Below are positions 1 through 7,297 of a DNA stretch of 12,451 bases, piece after piece; position 1 is the stretch's first letter, and each line of letters opens with the position of its first letter. Both the position numbers and the translations under genes were made by a program. The stretch is from JBFISM01 sp041608535 (GTDB taxonomy: Bacteria > Actinomycetota > Acidimicrobiia > Spongiisociales > UBA5794): NCBI GenBank assembly GCA_041608535.1, contig JBFISM010000112.1, positions 1 through 12,451 on the forward strand, written 5' to 3'. Below the pieces are notes generated by a model, which had not been told where the DNA came from, did not search any database, and was given only the letters and a program-made list of their open reading frames with translations.

Positions 1-373
1 CCAGCTCACCGAGCAGGCGGTGATCTTGATGGGCGTCGGAGCGCGACGGCGCCATCACCAGGTCGGGTGTAAAAGCCCGCCGTGCGTCGAACAGCGCCTG
101 TTTCACCGCAGCCGGATCGTCGTACGGCAGGAAGCCGTCACGGAGGTCGTGGGTCACGAGCTTGTCCGGATCGCCGAGATAGAGCTCGGCCGAATGCACC
201 ACTTCGGCGCGCCGTTCCGCGGTCGCTGTGAGGACCAACCACCGCACATCGACCTCGTGCCGATCCGTGAGCAGCGTGATGAGCGTGCCACCACACCCGA
301 TCTCGATGTCGTCCGGATGCGCTCCGATGCACAGCACCGCCTCGAGATCAGCGAACAGTTTGGCTGCCAGCAC
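1..373 (-). CDS. PIG-L (LmbE-like) deacetylase, C-terminal part missing at window edge
   Basis: This is the first 124 codons of a PIG-L family zinc-dependent deacetylase; the rest lies beyond the left edge. Family members remove N-acetyl (or similar acyl) groups from sugars, as MshB does in mycothiol synthesis. The N-terminus carries the metal-binding signature GAHPDDIEIGCGG at about residues 16-28, and a second typical segment SRSDAHQDHRLLGEL, with the metal-ligand histidine, lies next to the cut. The start chosen is a GTG two bases after the stop of the cytidylyltransferase gene. It gives the product a short leader before the AHPDD motif, as usual in the family. It is the last visible gene of the four-gene sugar operon and is probably translated by coupling. 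This suggests that the pathway's sugar, or its final conjugate, carries an N-acyl group. The exact substrate cannot be told from sequence. Confidence 0.9.
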   Translation of the reverse strand, partial: MLAAKLFADLEAVLCIGAHPDDIEIGCGGTLITLLTDRHEVDVRWLVLTATAERRAEVVHSAELYLGDPDKLVTHDLRDGFLPYDDPAAVKQALFDARRAFTPDLVMAPSRSDAHQDHRLLGEL

Positions 374-375
374 GG

Positions 376-1161
376 CTAAGCCCGGCCGTCCTTCCAGACT
401 TCCCAGGGAGCGGCGCCACTCATGAACATCTCATCGAGCCGCTGTTTGTCCTTGAAGGTATCCAGCGGCGCCCAGAACCCCTCGTACCTCGTCGACCCCA
501 GCTTGTCGATCTTGATCAGGCGCCGGAACACATCGGTGGCGATGTCGTCCCCGGCTTCTATGTAGTCGAAGATCTCGGCACGGAACACGAAGTAGCCACC
601 ATTGATCCACAGACCCGATTGGGCAACCGGCTCGATGCCGGTGACCTGGCCCCGCTCGTCCGCCGTCACCTCGTGATACGTCAGAGGCGGCTGGACGAGA
701 AGCACGTTGGCGATGTTGGCCGATGACGAAAAGTCGGCGATGTACCGGTCGAGCGACAGATCCGTGAGACCGTCGCTGTAGTTGGCGAGGAACATCTCGT
801 CATCACCCACGTAACGACGAACAGCACGTAGCCGGTCGGCGATGGATGAGTGCACCCCGGTATCGGCGAACGTGATCTTCCACTCATGGATATCGGTCGA
901 GATGTAGTCGATCTGGCGCCCCCCGCCCGACATGACGAAGTCATTCGTCAGGGCCTCGTCGTAGTGGAGGAAGAAGTCCTTTATCGCCTCGGCCTGCGCA
1001 CCCAGGGCGAGAATGAAGTCGGTGTGTCCGTAGTGGGCGTAGTACTTCATCACGTGCCACAGCACCGGGCGATAGCCGAGAGGAACCATCGGCTTGGGTA
1101 TCGCCTCTGCTTCCTCCCAGAGCCTCGTACCGGGTCCGCCACAGAACAGCACGACCTTCAC
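376..1161 (-). CDS. Sugar-1-phosphate cytidylyltransferase, RfbF-like (glucose-1-phosphate cytidylyltransferase family)
   Basis: A 261-residue cytoplasmic nucleotidyltransferase, the usual length for RfbF. Family members join CTP and glucose 1-phosphate to give CDP-glucose. Visible motifs are the nucleotide loop GGPGTRL at residues 8-14, PKPM at 22-25, the metal-binding region YSDGLTD at 128-134 (RfbF proteins usually read GDG here), WINGGYF at 185-191 and GFWAPLDTFKDK at 228-239, all in the family order. The start is GTG at 1161: it follows a GAGGAGG ribosome binding site and shares the bases GTGA with the stop of the methyltransferase gene. An earlier in-frame ATG would run back into that gene and is not needed. 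The loop starts CGG rather than the usual AGG, and the GDG-to-SDG change is mild. The activated sugar could therefore differ from glucose, and CTP use is inferred from family only. Confidence 0.88.
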   Translation of the reverse strand: MKVVLFCGGPGTRLWEEAEAIPKPMVPLGYRPVLWHVMKYYAHYGHTDFILALGAQAEAIKDFFLHYDEALTNDFVMSGGGRQIDYISTDIHEWKITFADTGVHSSIADRLRAVRRYVGDDEMFLANYSDGLTDLSLDRYIADFSSSANIANVLLVQPPLTYHEVTADERGQVTGIEPVAQSGLWINGGYFVFRAEIFDYIEAGDDIATDVFRRLIKIDKLGSTRYEGFWAPLDTFKDKQRLDEMFMSGAAPWEVWKDGRA

Positions 1162-2447
1162 CGAGATGCCTCCTCGTCCCCGCCCGGAGCGTAGACCGCG
1201 ACCTCGGGAATGGGCGTGACAAACCGTCCACCCCACTCGGCGATCCCCGCCATCTGGCTCATGATCTCGTCTTTGAGGTTCCACGGCAGTATGAGCACGT
1301 ACGCGGGCCTCGTCTCGAAGATGTGGTTGGGTTGGTACACGGGGATGTGTGTTCCGGGGAGAAAGAAGCCGTGTTTGGCCGGACTGCGATCCACGGTGTA
1401 GGAGAGCAGATCCGTCCGGATCCCGCAGTAGTTCAGCAGGGTGTTGCCCTTGCCGGGGGCTCCGTAACCGACCACCGTCTCCCCGCGCTCCTTGGCTTCG
1501 ATGAGGAACCGCAGCAGCTTGCGTTTGGTGGCCTCGACCTTGGCGCCGAAGTCTGCATACGTTGCGAGGTCATCGACACCGAGCCGTTGCTCGCGCTCGA
1601 GCATCTCGGTGGCTTGGGCCGTGGTGGGGTAACGATCGTTTCCGGCGTGTTTGCCGTAGATGCGCAGCGAGCCGCCATGGGTGGGAAGCTCCTCGACGTC
1701 CCACAGCTCGAGTCCGTGCCCGGCGAAGATCCTGGACGCAGCGGTGAACGAGAAGTATGAGAAGTGCTCGTGGTAGATGGTGTCGAACTGGTTGAGCTCG
1801 ATGAGAGTGAACAGATGGGGAAACTCGATCGTGATCACCCCGTCGGGGGCGAGCACGTGCCGCATTCCCGCCACGAAACTGTTGATGTCGGGCACCTGGG
1901 CGAGCACGTTGTTGCCACACAGCAGGTCGGCCCGGCGGCCCTCGGCGGCCAGCTGCTTGCCGAGCTGCTCATCGAAGAAGGCGACCAGCGTGTCGATTCC
2001 GTTGGCCTGGGCCACCTTGGCCACGTTGGCTGCCGGTTCGATCCCCAGTGCGGGGATGTTGTGCTCGACGAAATACTGCAGCAGGTAGCCGTCGTTGCTG
2101 GCCAGCTCGATCACCCGTGACGTCTCGTCGAGGCCGAAGCGGTCGACCATGTGGCCCACGTAGCGCTTGGCGTGGTCGAGCCAGCTGTCGGAGTACGACG
2201 AGAAGTACACGTAGTCGGAGAATATGTCCTGCGGTGTCACGTACTCCTCGATCTGCACGAGTGAGCACTCTCCACACACATACACGTGGAGCGGATAGAA
2301 CATCTCACCATGGTTGAGCTGTTCTGCCGAGAGCATCGTCTGGCACAGCGGCGATTTGCCGAGATCGACCATCGTGAAGCTGAGTGGGGCACTGCAGAAC
2401 CGGCACGTGGCTCCGGTGGAGCCGAATGGCAGGGCCGTGCCGCTCAC
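1158..2447 (-). CDS. Zinc-containing class I SAM-dependent sugar C-methyltransferase
   Basis: A 429-residue protein with the three-part layout of NDP-keto-sugar C-methyltransferases such as TylC3, EvaC and TcaB9. The N-terminal zinc ribbon has Cys15-x2-Cys18 and Cys58-x2-Cys61. The central SAM-binding fold begins with ELASNDGYLLQYF at 114-126. The catalytic-type segment IYHEHFSYFS lies at 224-233, followed by THGGSLR at 256-262. The C-terminal Rossmann-like domain has GYGAPGKGNTLLNY at 327-340. Known members methylate a carbon next to a 4-keto group on a nucleotide-bound deoxysugar. The start is a GTG overlapping the stop of the SDR gene as GTGA, and it places the zinc ribbon right at the N-terminus. 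The end overlaps the cytidylyltransferase start in the same way. With a CDP-sugar type enzyme next door, a branched CDP- or other NDP-sugar is the likely product. The sugar itself is unknown. Confidence 0.92.
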   Translation of the reverse strand: MSGTALPFGSTGATCRFCSAPLSFTMVDLGKSPLCQTMLSAEQLNHGEMFYPLHVYVCGECSLVQIEEYVTPQDIFSDYVYFSSYSDSWLDHAKRYVGHMVDRFGLDETSRVIELASNDGYLLQYFVEHNIPALGIEPAANVAKVAQANGIDTLVAFFDEQLGKQLAAEGRRADLLCGNNVLAQVPDINSFVAGMRHVLAPDGVITIEFPHLFTLIELNQFDTIYHEHFSYFSFTAASRIFAGHGLELWDVEELPTHGGSLRIYGKHAGNDRYPTTAQATEMLEREQRLGVDDLATYADFGAKVEATKRKLLRFLIEAKERGETVVGYGAPGKGNTLLNYCGIRTDLLSYTVDRSPAKHGFFLPGTHIPVYQPNHIFETRPAYVLILPWNLKDEIMSQMAGIAEWGGRFVTPIPEVAVYAPGGDEEASR

Positions 2448-3484
2448 CGTTCCGACCGTTCTGCAACCCAGTGGAGGTCCGGATCCAGGCGCCCCGAGTC
2501 GAGCAGCGTCCGCAGCCGGCGGAGCCGGACGTAGTCGTCGCCCTCGAACAGCTCGGTGGTCATCCCGTTGGCGAGATAGGACTGATAGAGGTCGGCGGTG
2601 CCCGATTCGACGGTCCACCGCGGCGTGAAGTCGTCGAGAACCTCGGCGGCTTTGGAGAAGTCGACCTTGTAGTTGCGGGTGTCCGGCTCGCCACCTGCAG
2701 CGAAGGTGACCACGCTGTCGGGGACCACGGCGCCAACGATCTCGGCAACCTCGCGTATCTGGTAGTTCTCGCCGGGTCGGCCGATGTTGAAAGCCTGGTC
2801 GTGAATCTTGGCCCGGTCCGCAGTGAGACAGGCGAGGAAGGCGTTGCAGATGTCGCCGACGTGCACCAGCGGCCGCCAGGGCGATCCGTCCGACAGGATC
2901 CTCACCTGGCCGGTCGTCACCGCCCATCCGGTGAGATTGTTGACGACGATGTCGAGCCGGAGACGCGGTGACGACCCATACGCGGTGGCGTTGCGCAGAT
3001 ACACAGGCGAGAAGTCATCGTCGGCGAGTGCGGCGAGATCCCGTTCGGCCAAGATCTTGGACTCGCCATATGGGGTCACCGGCGCCATCGGGGCCTGCTC
3101 GTCGAGAAGGGCGCTCCCACCGGCGCCGTACAGACTGCACGACGAAGCGAAGAGGAAACGTGTCGCCCCCCCTGCCTTCGCTGCCGTGGCAACGGCCACC
3201 GTGGCGTGGTGGTTGATGTCGTAGGTGAGCTGAGGTCGCACGTTGCCCAGTGGATCATTGGACAGCGCCGCAAGGTGGATGACGGCGTCACAGCCTTCGA
3301 GATCTGCAGGCTCGACGCGGCGAATGTCCTTGCGGATCGACGAAACGGCGGCAGGAGCGGGGCCGAAATCACAGTTGTCGAAGAGTCCGGTGTCGAGTCC
3401 CACCACGTCGTACCCGGCTTCGACGAGCATCGGTGTCAGCACGGCGCCGATGTAACCACCATGCCCCGTGACCATCACTCGCAT
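2444..3484 (-). CDS. NAD(P)-dependent SDR sugar epimerase/reductase
   Basis: A 346-residue extended short-chain dehydrogenase. The Rossmann loop is GHGGYIG at residues 7-13, with Asp31 at the end of the second strand favouring NAD. The family's HLAALS segment is at 70-75. The active site has SSCSLYG at 114-120 and Tyr139-x3-Lys143 in PYGESK. The active-site strand has Cys-Ser where NDP-sugar 4,6-dehydratases normally carry Asp-Glu (STDEVYG). The protein is therefore more likely an epimerase or keto-reductase than the dehydratase that would make the 4-keto substrate. The ATG start follows GGGGGA a few bases upstream. It is the first gene of the operon and overlaps the methyltransferase gene by GTGA. 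The stretch beyond residue 300 is longer than in many members and ends in a charged tail. The exact reaction is not determinable. Confidence 0.9.
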   Translation of the reverse strand: MRVMVTGHGGYIGAVLTPMLVEAGYDVVGLDTGLFDNCDFGPAPAAVSSIRKDIRRVEPADLEGCDAVIHLAALSNDPLGNVRPQLTYDINHHATVAVATAAKAGGATRFLFASSCSLYGAGGSALLDEQAPMAPVTPYGESKILAERDLAALADDDFSPVYLRNATAYGSSPRLRLDIVVNNLTGWAVTTGQVRILSDGSPWRPLVHVGDICNAFLACLTADRAKIHDQAFNIGRPGENYQIREVAEIVGAVVPDSVVTFAAGGEPDTRNYKVDFSKAAEVLDDFTPRWTVESGTADLYQSYLANGMTTELFEGDDYVRLRRLRTLLDSGRLDPDLHWVAERSER

Positions 3485-3511
3485 TCTTCCCCCAGTCCTC
3501 GAGCCCGGGCG

Positions 3512-3517
3512 ATGGTA
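3512..3517 (-). promoter_or_regulatory. Possible -10 element for the sugar operon
   Basis: On the minus strand this reads TACCAT, matching the actinobacterial TANNNT pattern. It lies 27 bases before the SDR start codon and leaves room for the purine-rich binding site next to the ATG. No good -35 hexamer is visible, so the call is weak. Confidence 0.25.
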
Positions 3518-3541
3518 CCGGAGAGCCCCCGATGCCGATAC

Positions 3542-3555
3542 AGGTCGATCGACCT
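3542..3555. promoter_or_regulatory. 14-bp perfect palindrome, possible operator
   Basis: AGGTCGATCGACCT is its own reverse complement. It lies in the 157-base divergent spacer between the SDR and MoeB-like genes, upstream of the possible sugar-operon -10. Its size suits a dimeric repressor site. The regulator is unknown. Confidence 0.4.
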
Positions 3556-3563
3556 ATGCCCGT

Positions 3564-3608
3564 CGAGTGTGCTTGTTCGCCGCGTAATCGTGCGTGCAAG
3601 CACACTCG
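3564..3608. repeat. Inverted repeat with 12-bp arms around a 21-base centre
   Basis: The left arm CGAGTGTGCTTG (3564-3575) and right arm CAAGCACACTCG (3597-3608) are exact reverse complements, separated by 21 bases. No T-run follows either arm and both neighbouring genes read away from it, so a terminator is unlikely. The arms are spaced about three helical turns apart (33 bases, centre-like point to centre-like point), so both face a similar side of the helix. That suits a paired operator for the divergent SDR and MoeB-like promoters. The right arm falls just before the MoeB-like promoter. Confidence 0.5.
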
Positions 3609-3629
3609 TCGATACGACTCCAGCGCAAC

Positions 3630-3635
3630 TACGCT
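3630..3635 (+). promoter_or_regulatory. Candidate -10 element for a leaderless moeB-like transcript
   Basis: TACGCT ends six bases before the ATG at 3642. No ribosome binding site is visible between them. This spacing places the transcription start at or next to the start codon, as in leaderless actinobacterial mRNAs. No clear -35 is seen. Confidence 0.4.
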
Positions 3636-3641
3636 CGCGTC

Positions 3642-4823
3642 ATGAGCCAGCCCCAGTCGTTCACGGAGCGGGTCGCCGAGGCGAGACGGAACATCTCGGA
3701 GATCACCGTGGGTGAGGCCTACCGGCGCCAGCTCGACGGTGCCGTGCTCATCGACGTGCGAGAGTCGACGGAGCATCAGGACGGGATCGCAGCAGGTGCC
3801 ATCCCTCTCTCGCGTGGCTTGCTGGAGGGCGCCATCGGTGCTCGGGTGCCGGATGTCGAGACCGAACTGGTGCTGTATTGCGCCGGCGGGGCACGCTCCG
3901 CCCTGGCTGCGGAATCGCTGCAGCAGATGGGTTATCGCAACGTGCACTCGATGGTGGCAGGGTTCGCCGGGTGGAAGGCGGCGAGTCTTCCGTGGGCCGT
4001 CCCCGCGGGAATGAACGAGACTCAGCGGAGCCGCTACCAGCGACACATCACGTTGCCGGAGATCGGCGAGGCGGGCCAGCAGCGTCTGCTCGACAGCACG
4101 GTGCTGGTGGTGGGCGCCGGCGGTCTCGGCTCACCCGCTCTCGTGTATCTCGCTGCTGCCGGTGTCGGCACCATCGTGCTCGTGGACAACGACTCGGTCG
4201 ATGCGTCGAATCTGCAGCGGCAGGTCGTCCACTCCACCGACCGCATCGGGATGCCCAAGGTGCTTTCGGCGCAGATGACGATTGGATCGCTCAACCCCGA
4301 TGTCACCGTCGAAGGTCACGACGAGCGTCTCACTGCTGCCAACGTGTTGGATCTCATCAAGGGTGTCGATGTGATCGTCGATGGTGCGGACAACTTCCCC
4401 ACTCGCTACCTGCTCAACGACGCATCGATCCTCACCGGGACCCCCGTCGTCCATGGCTCGATCTTCCGTTTCGAGGGCCAAGTCGCCGTGTTCGACCCGA
4501 CCCGTGGCCCGTGTTACCGGTGCCTCTTTCCCGAACCGCCACCTCCGGAACTGGCGCCCAATTGTGCCGAAGCCGGCGTGCTCGGTGTGCTCCCGGGTGT
4601 CATCGGCGCCATGCAGGCCGTCGAGACGATCAAACTGCTCCTCGACATCGGTGAACCGCTCGTCGGCTCGCTCCTCACTTATGACGCCCTGGACCAGCGA
4701 GTCTTGCGGCTCGACGTGCCCAAGCGCCACGACTGCATGGCCTGCAGCGATCCGGACCTGCCGCCCGTTCTCGTCGACTACGACGAGACATGTGCGGCGG
4801 TATCTCCCCAGCCCGGGAGCTGA
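3642..4823 (+). CDS. moeB: MoeB/ThiF-family adenylyltransferase with N-terminal rhodanese domain
   Basis: A 393-residue two-domain protein. Residues 17-121 are a rhodanese domain with LIDVRE at 37-42 and active-site Cys80 in YCAGGARS. Residues 128-390 are an E1-like adenylyltransferase: GAGGLGSPALVYLAAAGVG from 158 binds ATP, NLQRQVVH is at 190-197, and VDGADNFPTRYLLND is at 247-260. Cys308 in PNCAEAGVLG matches the conserved E1 cysteine, and two CxxC pairs (291/294 and 365/368) form the structural zinc site. Family members adenylate the C-terminal glycine of MoaD- or ThiS-like sulphur carriers, and the rhodanese cysteine can pass sulphur on. Here the rhodanese precedes the adenylyltransferase, the reverse of MOCS3/MoeZ. 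No carrier gene lies nearby, so the partner (molybdopterin, thiamine or another pathway) is open. The ATG at 3642 was chosen over an ATG 48 bases upstream because of the leaderless promoter pattern. Confidence 0.9.
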   Translation: MSQPQSFTERVAEARRNISEITVGEAYRRQLDGAVLIDVRESTEHQDGIAAGAIPLSRGLLEGAIGARVPDVETELVLYCAGGARSALAAESLQQMGYRNVHSMVAGFAGWKAASLPWAVPAGMNETQRSRYQRHITLPEIGEAGQQRLLDSTVLVVGAGGLGSPALVYLAAAGVGTIVLVDNDSVDASNLQRQVVHSTDRIGMPKVLSAQMTIGSLNPDVTVEGHDERLTAANVLDLIKGVDVIVDGADNFPTRYLLNDASILTGTPVVHGSIFRFEGQVAVFDPTRGPCYRCLFPEPPPPELAPNCAEAGVLGVLPGVIGAMQAVETIKLLLDIGEPLVGSLLTYDALDQRVLRLDVPKRHDCMACSDPDLPPVLVDYDETCAAVSPQPGS

Positions 4824-5046
4824 AGCCCGACCCGCCGCCCCTTGACCATGGATTGCCCGCAGTAGACCCGGAGCCGGAGTGCCGCCGGCCGGGCCGTGAT
4901 CAGCTGCGATCGGTACGCTCGACATGTGGCGTGCGGAGCGGTGAGGACGATGCAATTCGCATCTCGGGACCGGTGCGGTGTCGATGTATCCGTGGCGGGG
5001 CTCGAGCGTCTTGCACCGTGCAGCGATCAAACCGTGGAGGTGGAGA
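4824..5046 (+). promoter_or_regulatory. Non-coding leader of the protease cassette with strong ribosome binding site
   Basis: This 223-base gap holds no convincing gene. A TACGCT hexamer at 4914-4919 repeats the -10-like element seen before the MoeB-like gene and would give a leader of roughly 120 bases. A TTGACC at about 4839-4844 is a second, weaker promoter hint. GTGGAGGTGGAG directly before the ATG at 5047 contains a strong GGAGGTGG binding site, which fixes the protease start. No clear terminator for the upstream gene is visible. Confidence 0.35.
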
Positions 5047-6966
5047 ATGGCCGAGTTTCCCGAGCGCCTGACGACCGGTGGTGACGAGCAGACGACGACG
5101 TACACCCTGGCCGAAGGGCACTATCTCATCCACACCCCCGATGGTGACGACTTCTCTGCGGTCGATCGCTTCTCGGCCAGCGGGCTGATGCCGGATGATC
5201 TTCCTCGCTACATCGAAGCCGCTCGACCCACCCTCGAGCCTGCCGGGTTCCGCTGGGTGGAGATCGCACCGAGCTTCGATGCCGCGGTCGCCGAAGCCAG
5301 TTTCGCCGCCGACGATCGCATCGACGATGTGCGGCCGGTGTACTTCGTGGAGGGCGGCGGAGTCGAGTCCGCGGCGACACCGCTGTACGACACCATCAAC
5401 GTGGAGCCGGCCGGCTCACCCGAGTCGGCTGTGGCGGCCGTGGAAGCGCTGGGCCCCACCCACGACGCCACCGCATCGTCGTTCCTCACGCCGGTGCACG
5501 TGTTCCGCGTTGCAGAGGGGACGTCGTTGGAGGAGGCAACGGAGTTGCTCCAACAGATCGACGCCCTCCCCGAGGTGGCGTCGGCAGAATTCGACTGGCT
5601 GAAGCTCGAGACCTACCTGGCACCGCCCAACGACCTGTTCTTCGCCAACCAGTGGGGACTCACAGCCATCAATCTGCCCGGCGCACTCGATCTGGCCAGC
5701 GGATCACCGTCCGTGGTCATCGCCATCATCGACTCCGGATTCGATCTCACCCATCCCGACATCGACTACACCCCGACGGCCACGCACTTCAACGCCATCC
5801 AGGCACTCAGCGGTCAGGCGCCTCCGTACGACGCCAGTTCCTCCGGGGTGTTTCACGGCACGGCCGTTGCGGGTATCGCTGCGGCCCGCACCAACAACGC
5901 CACGGGTGTCGCCGGCGTAGGTGGTGGATGCAAGGTCATGCCGATCCGCCTCGGCACCGTGCCCTCGTCCAATCGCGTGGCCGCCGGCGTCAACTGGGCG
6001 GCGAGCAACGGAGCCAACGTCGCCAGCATGTCGCTCGGCACCTCGGTGACGACGGCGGCCACCAACGCGATGACCAATGCGTGGTCTGCCGGGCTCGTCC
6101 TCTGTGCGGCAACCGGCAACAACGGAGCCAACACCACCAGCCCGTCCGTGAACTTTCCGGCCAATCATGCGAATGTGATTGCGGTCGGCGCCTCCGACTC
6201 GAACGCACAGCGCAAACGACCCGCCAGCGTCGACGGTGAGTGCTGGGGCAGCCAGTTCGACGCCAACACCGATGTGGTTGCGCCGGGGGTGCGCATCTGG
6301 ACGACCGACGAGCAAGGCGCCACCGGATACAACAACAACGGCGGAGGGCCGGTCAACGGCGCCTGTGTCACCTATCCGAGCGGGGGTGATGCGGCAGGTG
6401 ACTACTTCTCGGTGTTCAACGGGACATCGTCGGCGACACCCCACGTGGCAGGTCTCGCCGGGCTCCTGTTCTCGGCCGATCCGGCCGCCACCAACACCGA
6501 CGTGCGCAACGCTATCGAATCGAGCTGCGCCAAGGTCAACCCGGGGTTGTATCCGTATGCCACCGTGGCCGGGCGCACCAACGGGACCTGGCACCCCGAG
6601 GTCGGCTACGGACAGATCGACGCCCTGGCGGCAGTGACGGCACTGGTGGGGACCAACTCCTCGCAGATCGCCTTTCGTGAAGGCTGGATCACGTTTCCCC
6701 AAGAGACGGGGACCAGGCAGCGGCGCAGCGCCAGTATCGATTTCGGGCGGCCGATCATCGCGCACCAGGCGATGCTCAAGGGATTCAACATTCGATACGA
6801 CGACACCGACCACCACCTGCTCGAGACGGAGATCGATCTCGACTCCTCCGTTTTGGGGAGCGTTGTCACGGTCAGCGGAGACTTCGTGCTGCGCGACAGC
6901 TCCGGCTACTACGACGACCCGTACCGGGGATGGATCAACTTCGTGGTCATGGCCGAGCTGGCCTGA
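5047..6966 (+). CDS. Subtilisin-like (S8) serine protease with novel C-terminal domain
   Basis: A 639-residue protease. Residues 195-535 form the S8 domain with catalytic Asp229 (AIIDSGFD), His270 (FHGTAVAGIAA) and Ser461 (NGTSSATPHVAG); Asn358 in ATGNNG supplies the oxyanion hole. Residues 1-190 form an unusual N-terminal region with two alternating stretches (about 73-101 and 150-187) that could be prodomain-like; this is inference. Residues 539-639 match the next gene along their whole length and have no family I recognise. The N-terminus (MAEFPERLTTGGDEQ) is polar, and no signal peptide or membrane segment is visible, so the enzyme is probably cytoplasmic or leaves by a non-Sec route. A strong GGAGGTGG site precedes the ATG at 5047. 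The gene is followed after 28 bases by the small partner and then a SIR2-like remnant. Its substrates are unknown. Confidence 0.93.
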   Translation: MAEFPERLTTGGDEQTTTYTLAEGHYLIHTPDGDDFSAVDRFSASGLMPDDLPRYIEAARPTLEPAGFRWVEIAPSFDAAVAEASFAADDRIDDVRPVYFVEGGGVESAATPLYDTINVEPAGSPESAVAAVEALGPTHDATASSFLTPVHVFRVAEGTSLEEATELLQQIDALPEVASAEFDWLKLETYLAPPNDLFFANQWGLTAINLPGALDLASGSPSVVIAIIDSGFDLTHPDIDYTPTATHFNAIQALSGQAPPYDASSSGVFHGTAVAGIAAARTNNATGVAGVGGGCKVMPIRLGTVPSSNRVAAGVNWAASNGANVASMSLGTSVTTAATNAMTNAWSAGLVLCAATGNNGANTTSPSVNFPANHANVIAVGASDSNAQRKRPASVDGECWGSQFDANTDVVAPGVRIWTTDEQGATGYNNNGGGPVNGACVTYPSGGDAAGDYFSVFNGTSSATPHVAGLAGLLFSADPAATNTDVRNAIESSCAKVNPGLYPYATVAGRTNGTWHPEVGYGQIDALAAVTALVGTNSSQIAFREGWITFPQETGTRQRRSASIDFGRPIIAHQAMLKGFNIRYDDTDHHLLETEIDLDSSVLGSVVTVSGDFVLRDSSGYYDDPYRGWINFVVMAELA

Positions 6967-7297
6967 TCTGGAGCGACGGGAAGGGACACCAAAGATGGCA
7001 CTGCAATTCAAGGAAGGCTGGATCACCTTTCCGGCCACCACCGGTCAGCGGCAACGGTTGTCGCAGACCGTCAGCTTCACCGGTCCGGTGAACGCCTACC
7101 AGGTGGTCATGAAGGGATACAACATCCGCTACGACGACGGCGATCACCACATCCTCGAGCTGGAGCTCGATCTCGACTCGACCGTAAGCGGCACAGACGT
7201 CACGGTGACCGGCGACTTCGTCCTTCGCGACAGCTCTGGCAACTACGACGACCCGTACGAGGGCTGGATGAACTTCGTCGTCATCGCCGACGTGGGG
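6661..7297 (+). repeat. Tandem duplication of a 101-codon domain (protease C-terminus and separate gene)
   Basis: Codons at 6661-6963 (protease residues 539-639) and 6995-7297 (small protein residues 1-101) align residue for residue with no gap. By hand count 63 of 101 positions are identical. The longest shared blocks are EGWITFP, RYDD, VTV and GDFVLRDSSG, then YDDPY and GW. The first four residues differ, and many remaining changes are conservative (I/L, D/E, R/K, F/Y). The divergence points to an old duplication kept under selection rather than a recent copy. Confidence 0.93.

Noticed and set aside
2448..2927. Upstream extension of the methyltransferase by 160 codons
   Set aside because: It lies wholly within the SDR gene in another frame and is low-information text. 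The GTG at 2447 with GTGA overlap starts just before the zinc ribbon.
3564..3608. Inverted repeat read as a rho-independent terminator
   Set aside because: Both flanking genes point away from it, no T-run follows either arm, and the 21-base loop is long for a terminator.
4896..5084. Short plus-strand frame of 62 codons in the protease leader
   Set aside because: It has no recognisable sequence and no binding site, and it ends inside the protease gene. It could be a leader peptide, but nothing supports that.
4131..5105. 324-codon minus-strand frame opposite the MoeB-like gene and its downstream spacer
   Set aside because: It has no motif and no ribosome binding site. The forward strand carries a complete two-domain enzyme.
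5704..7041. Long open frame of 445 codons on the minus strand opposite the protease and part of the small gene
   Set aside because: The translation is rich in Arg, Gly and Val with no motif. It mirrors the high-GC codon pattern of the protease, which has a full set of catalytic motifs.
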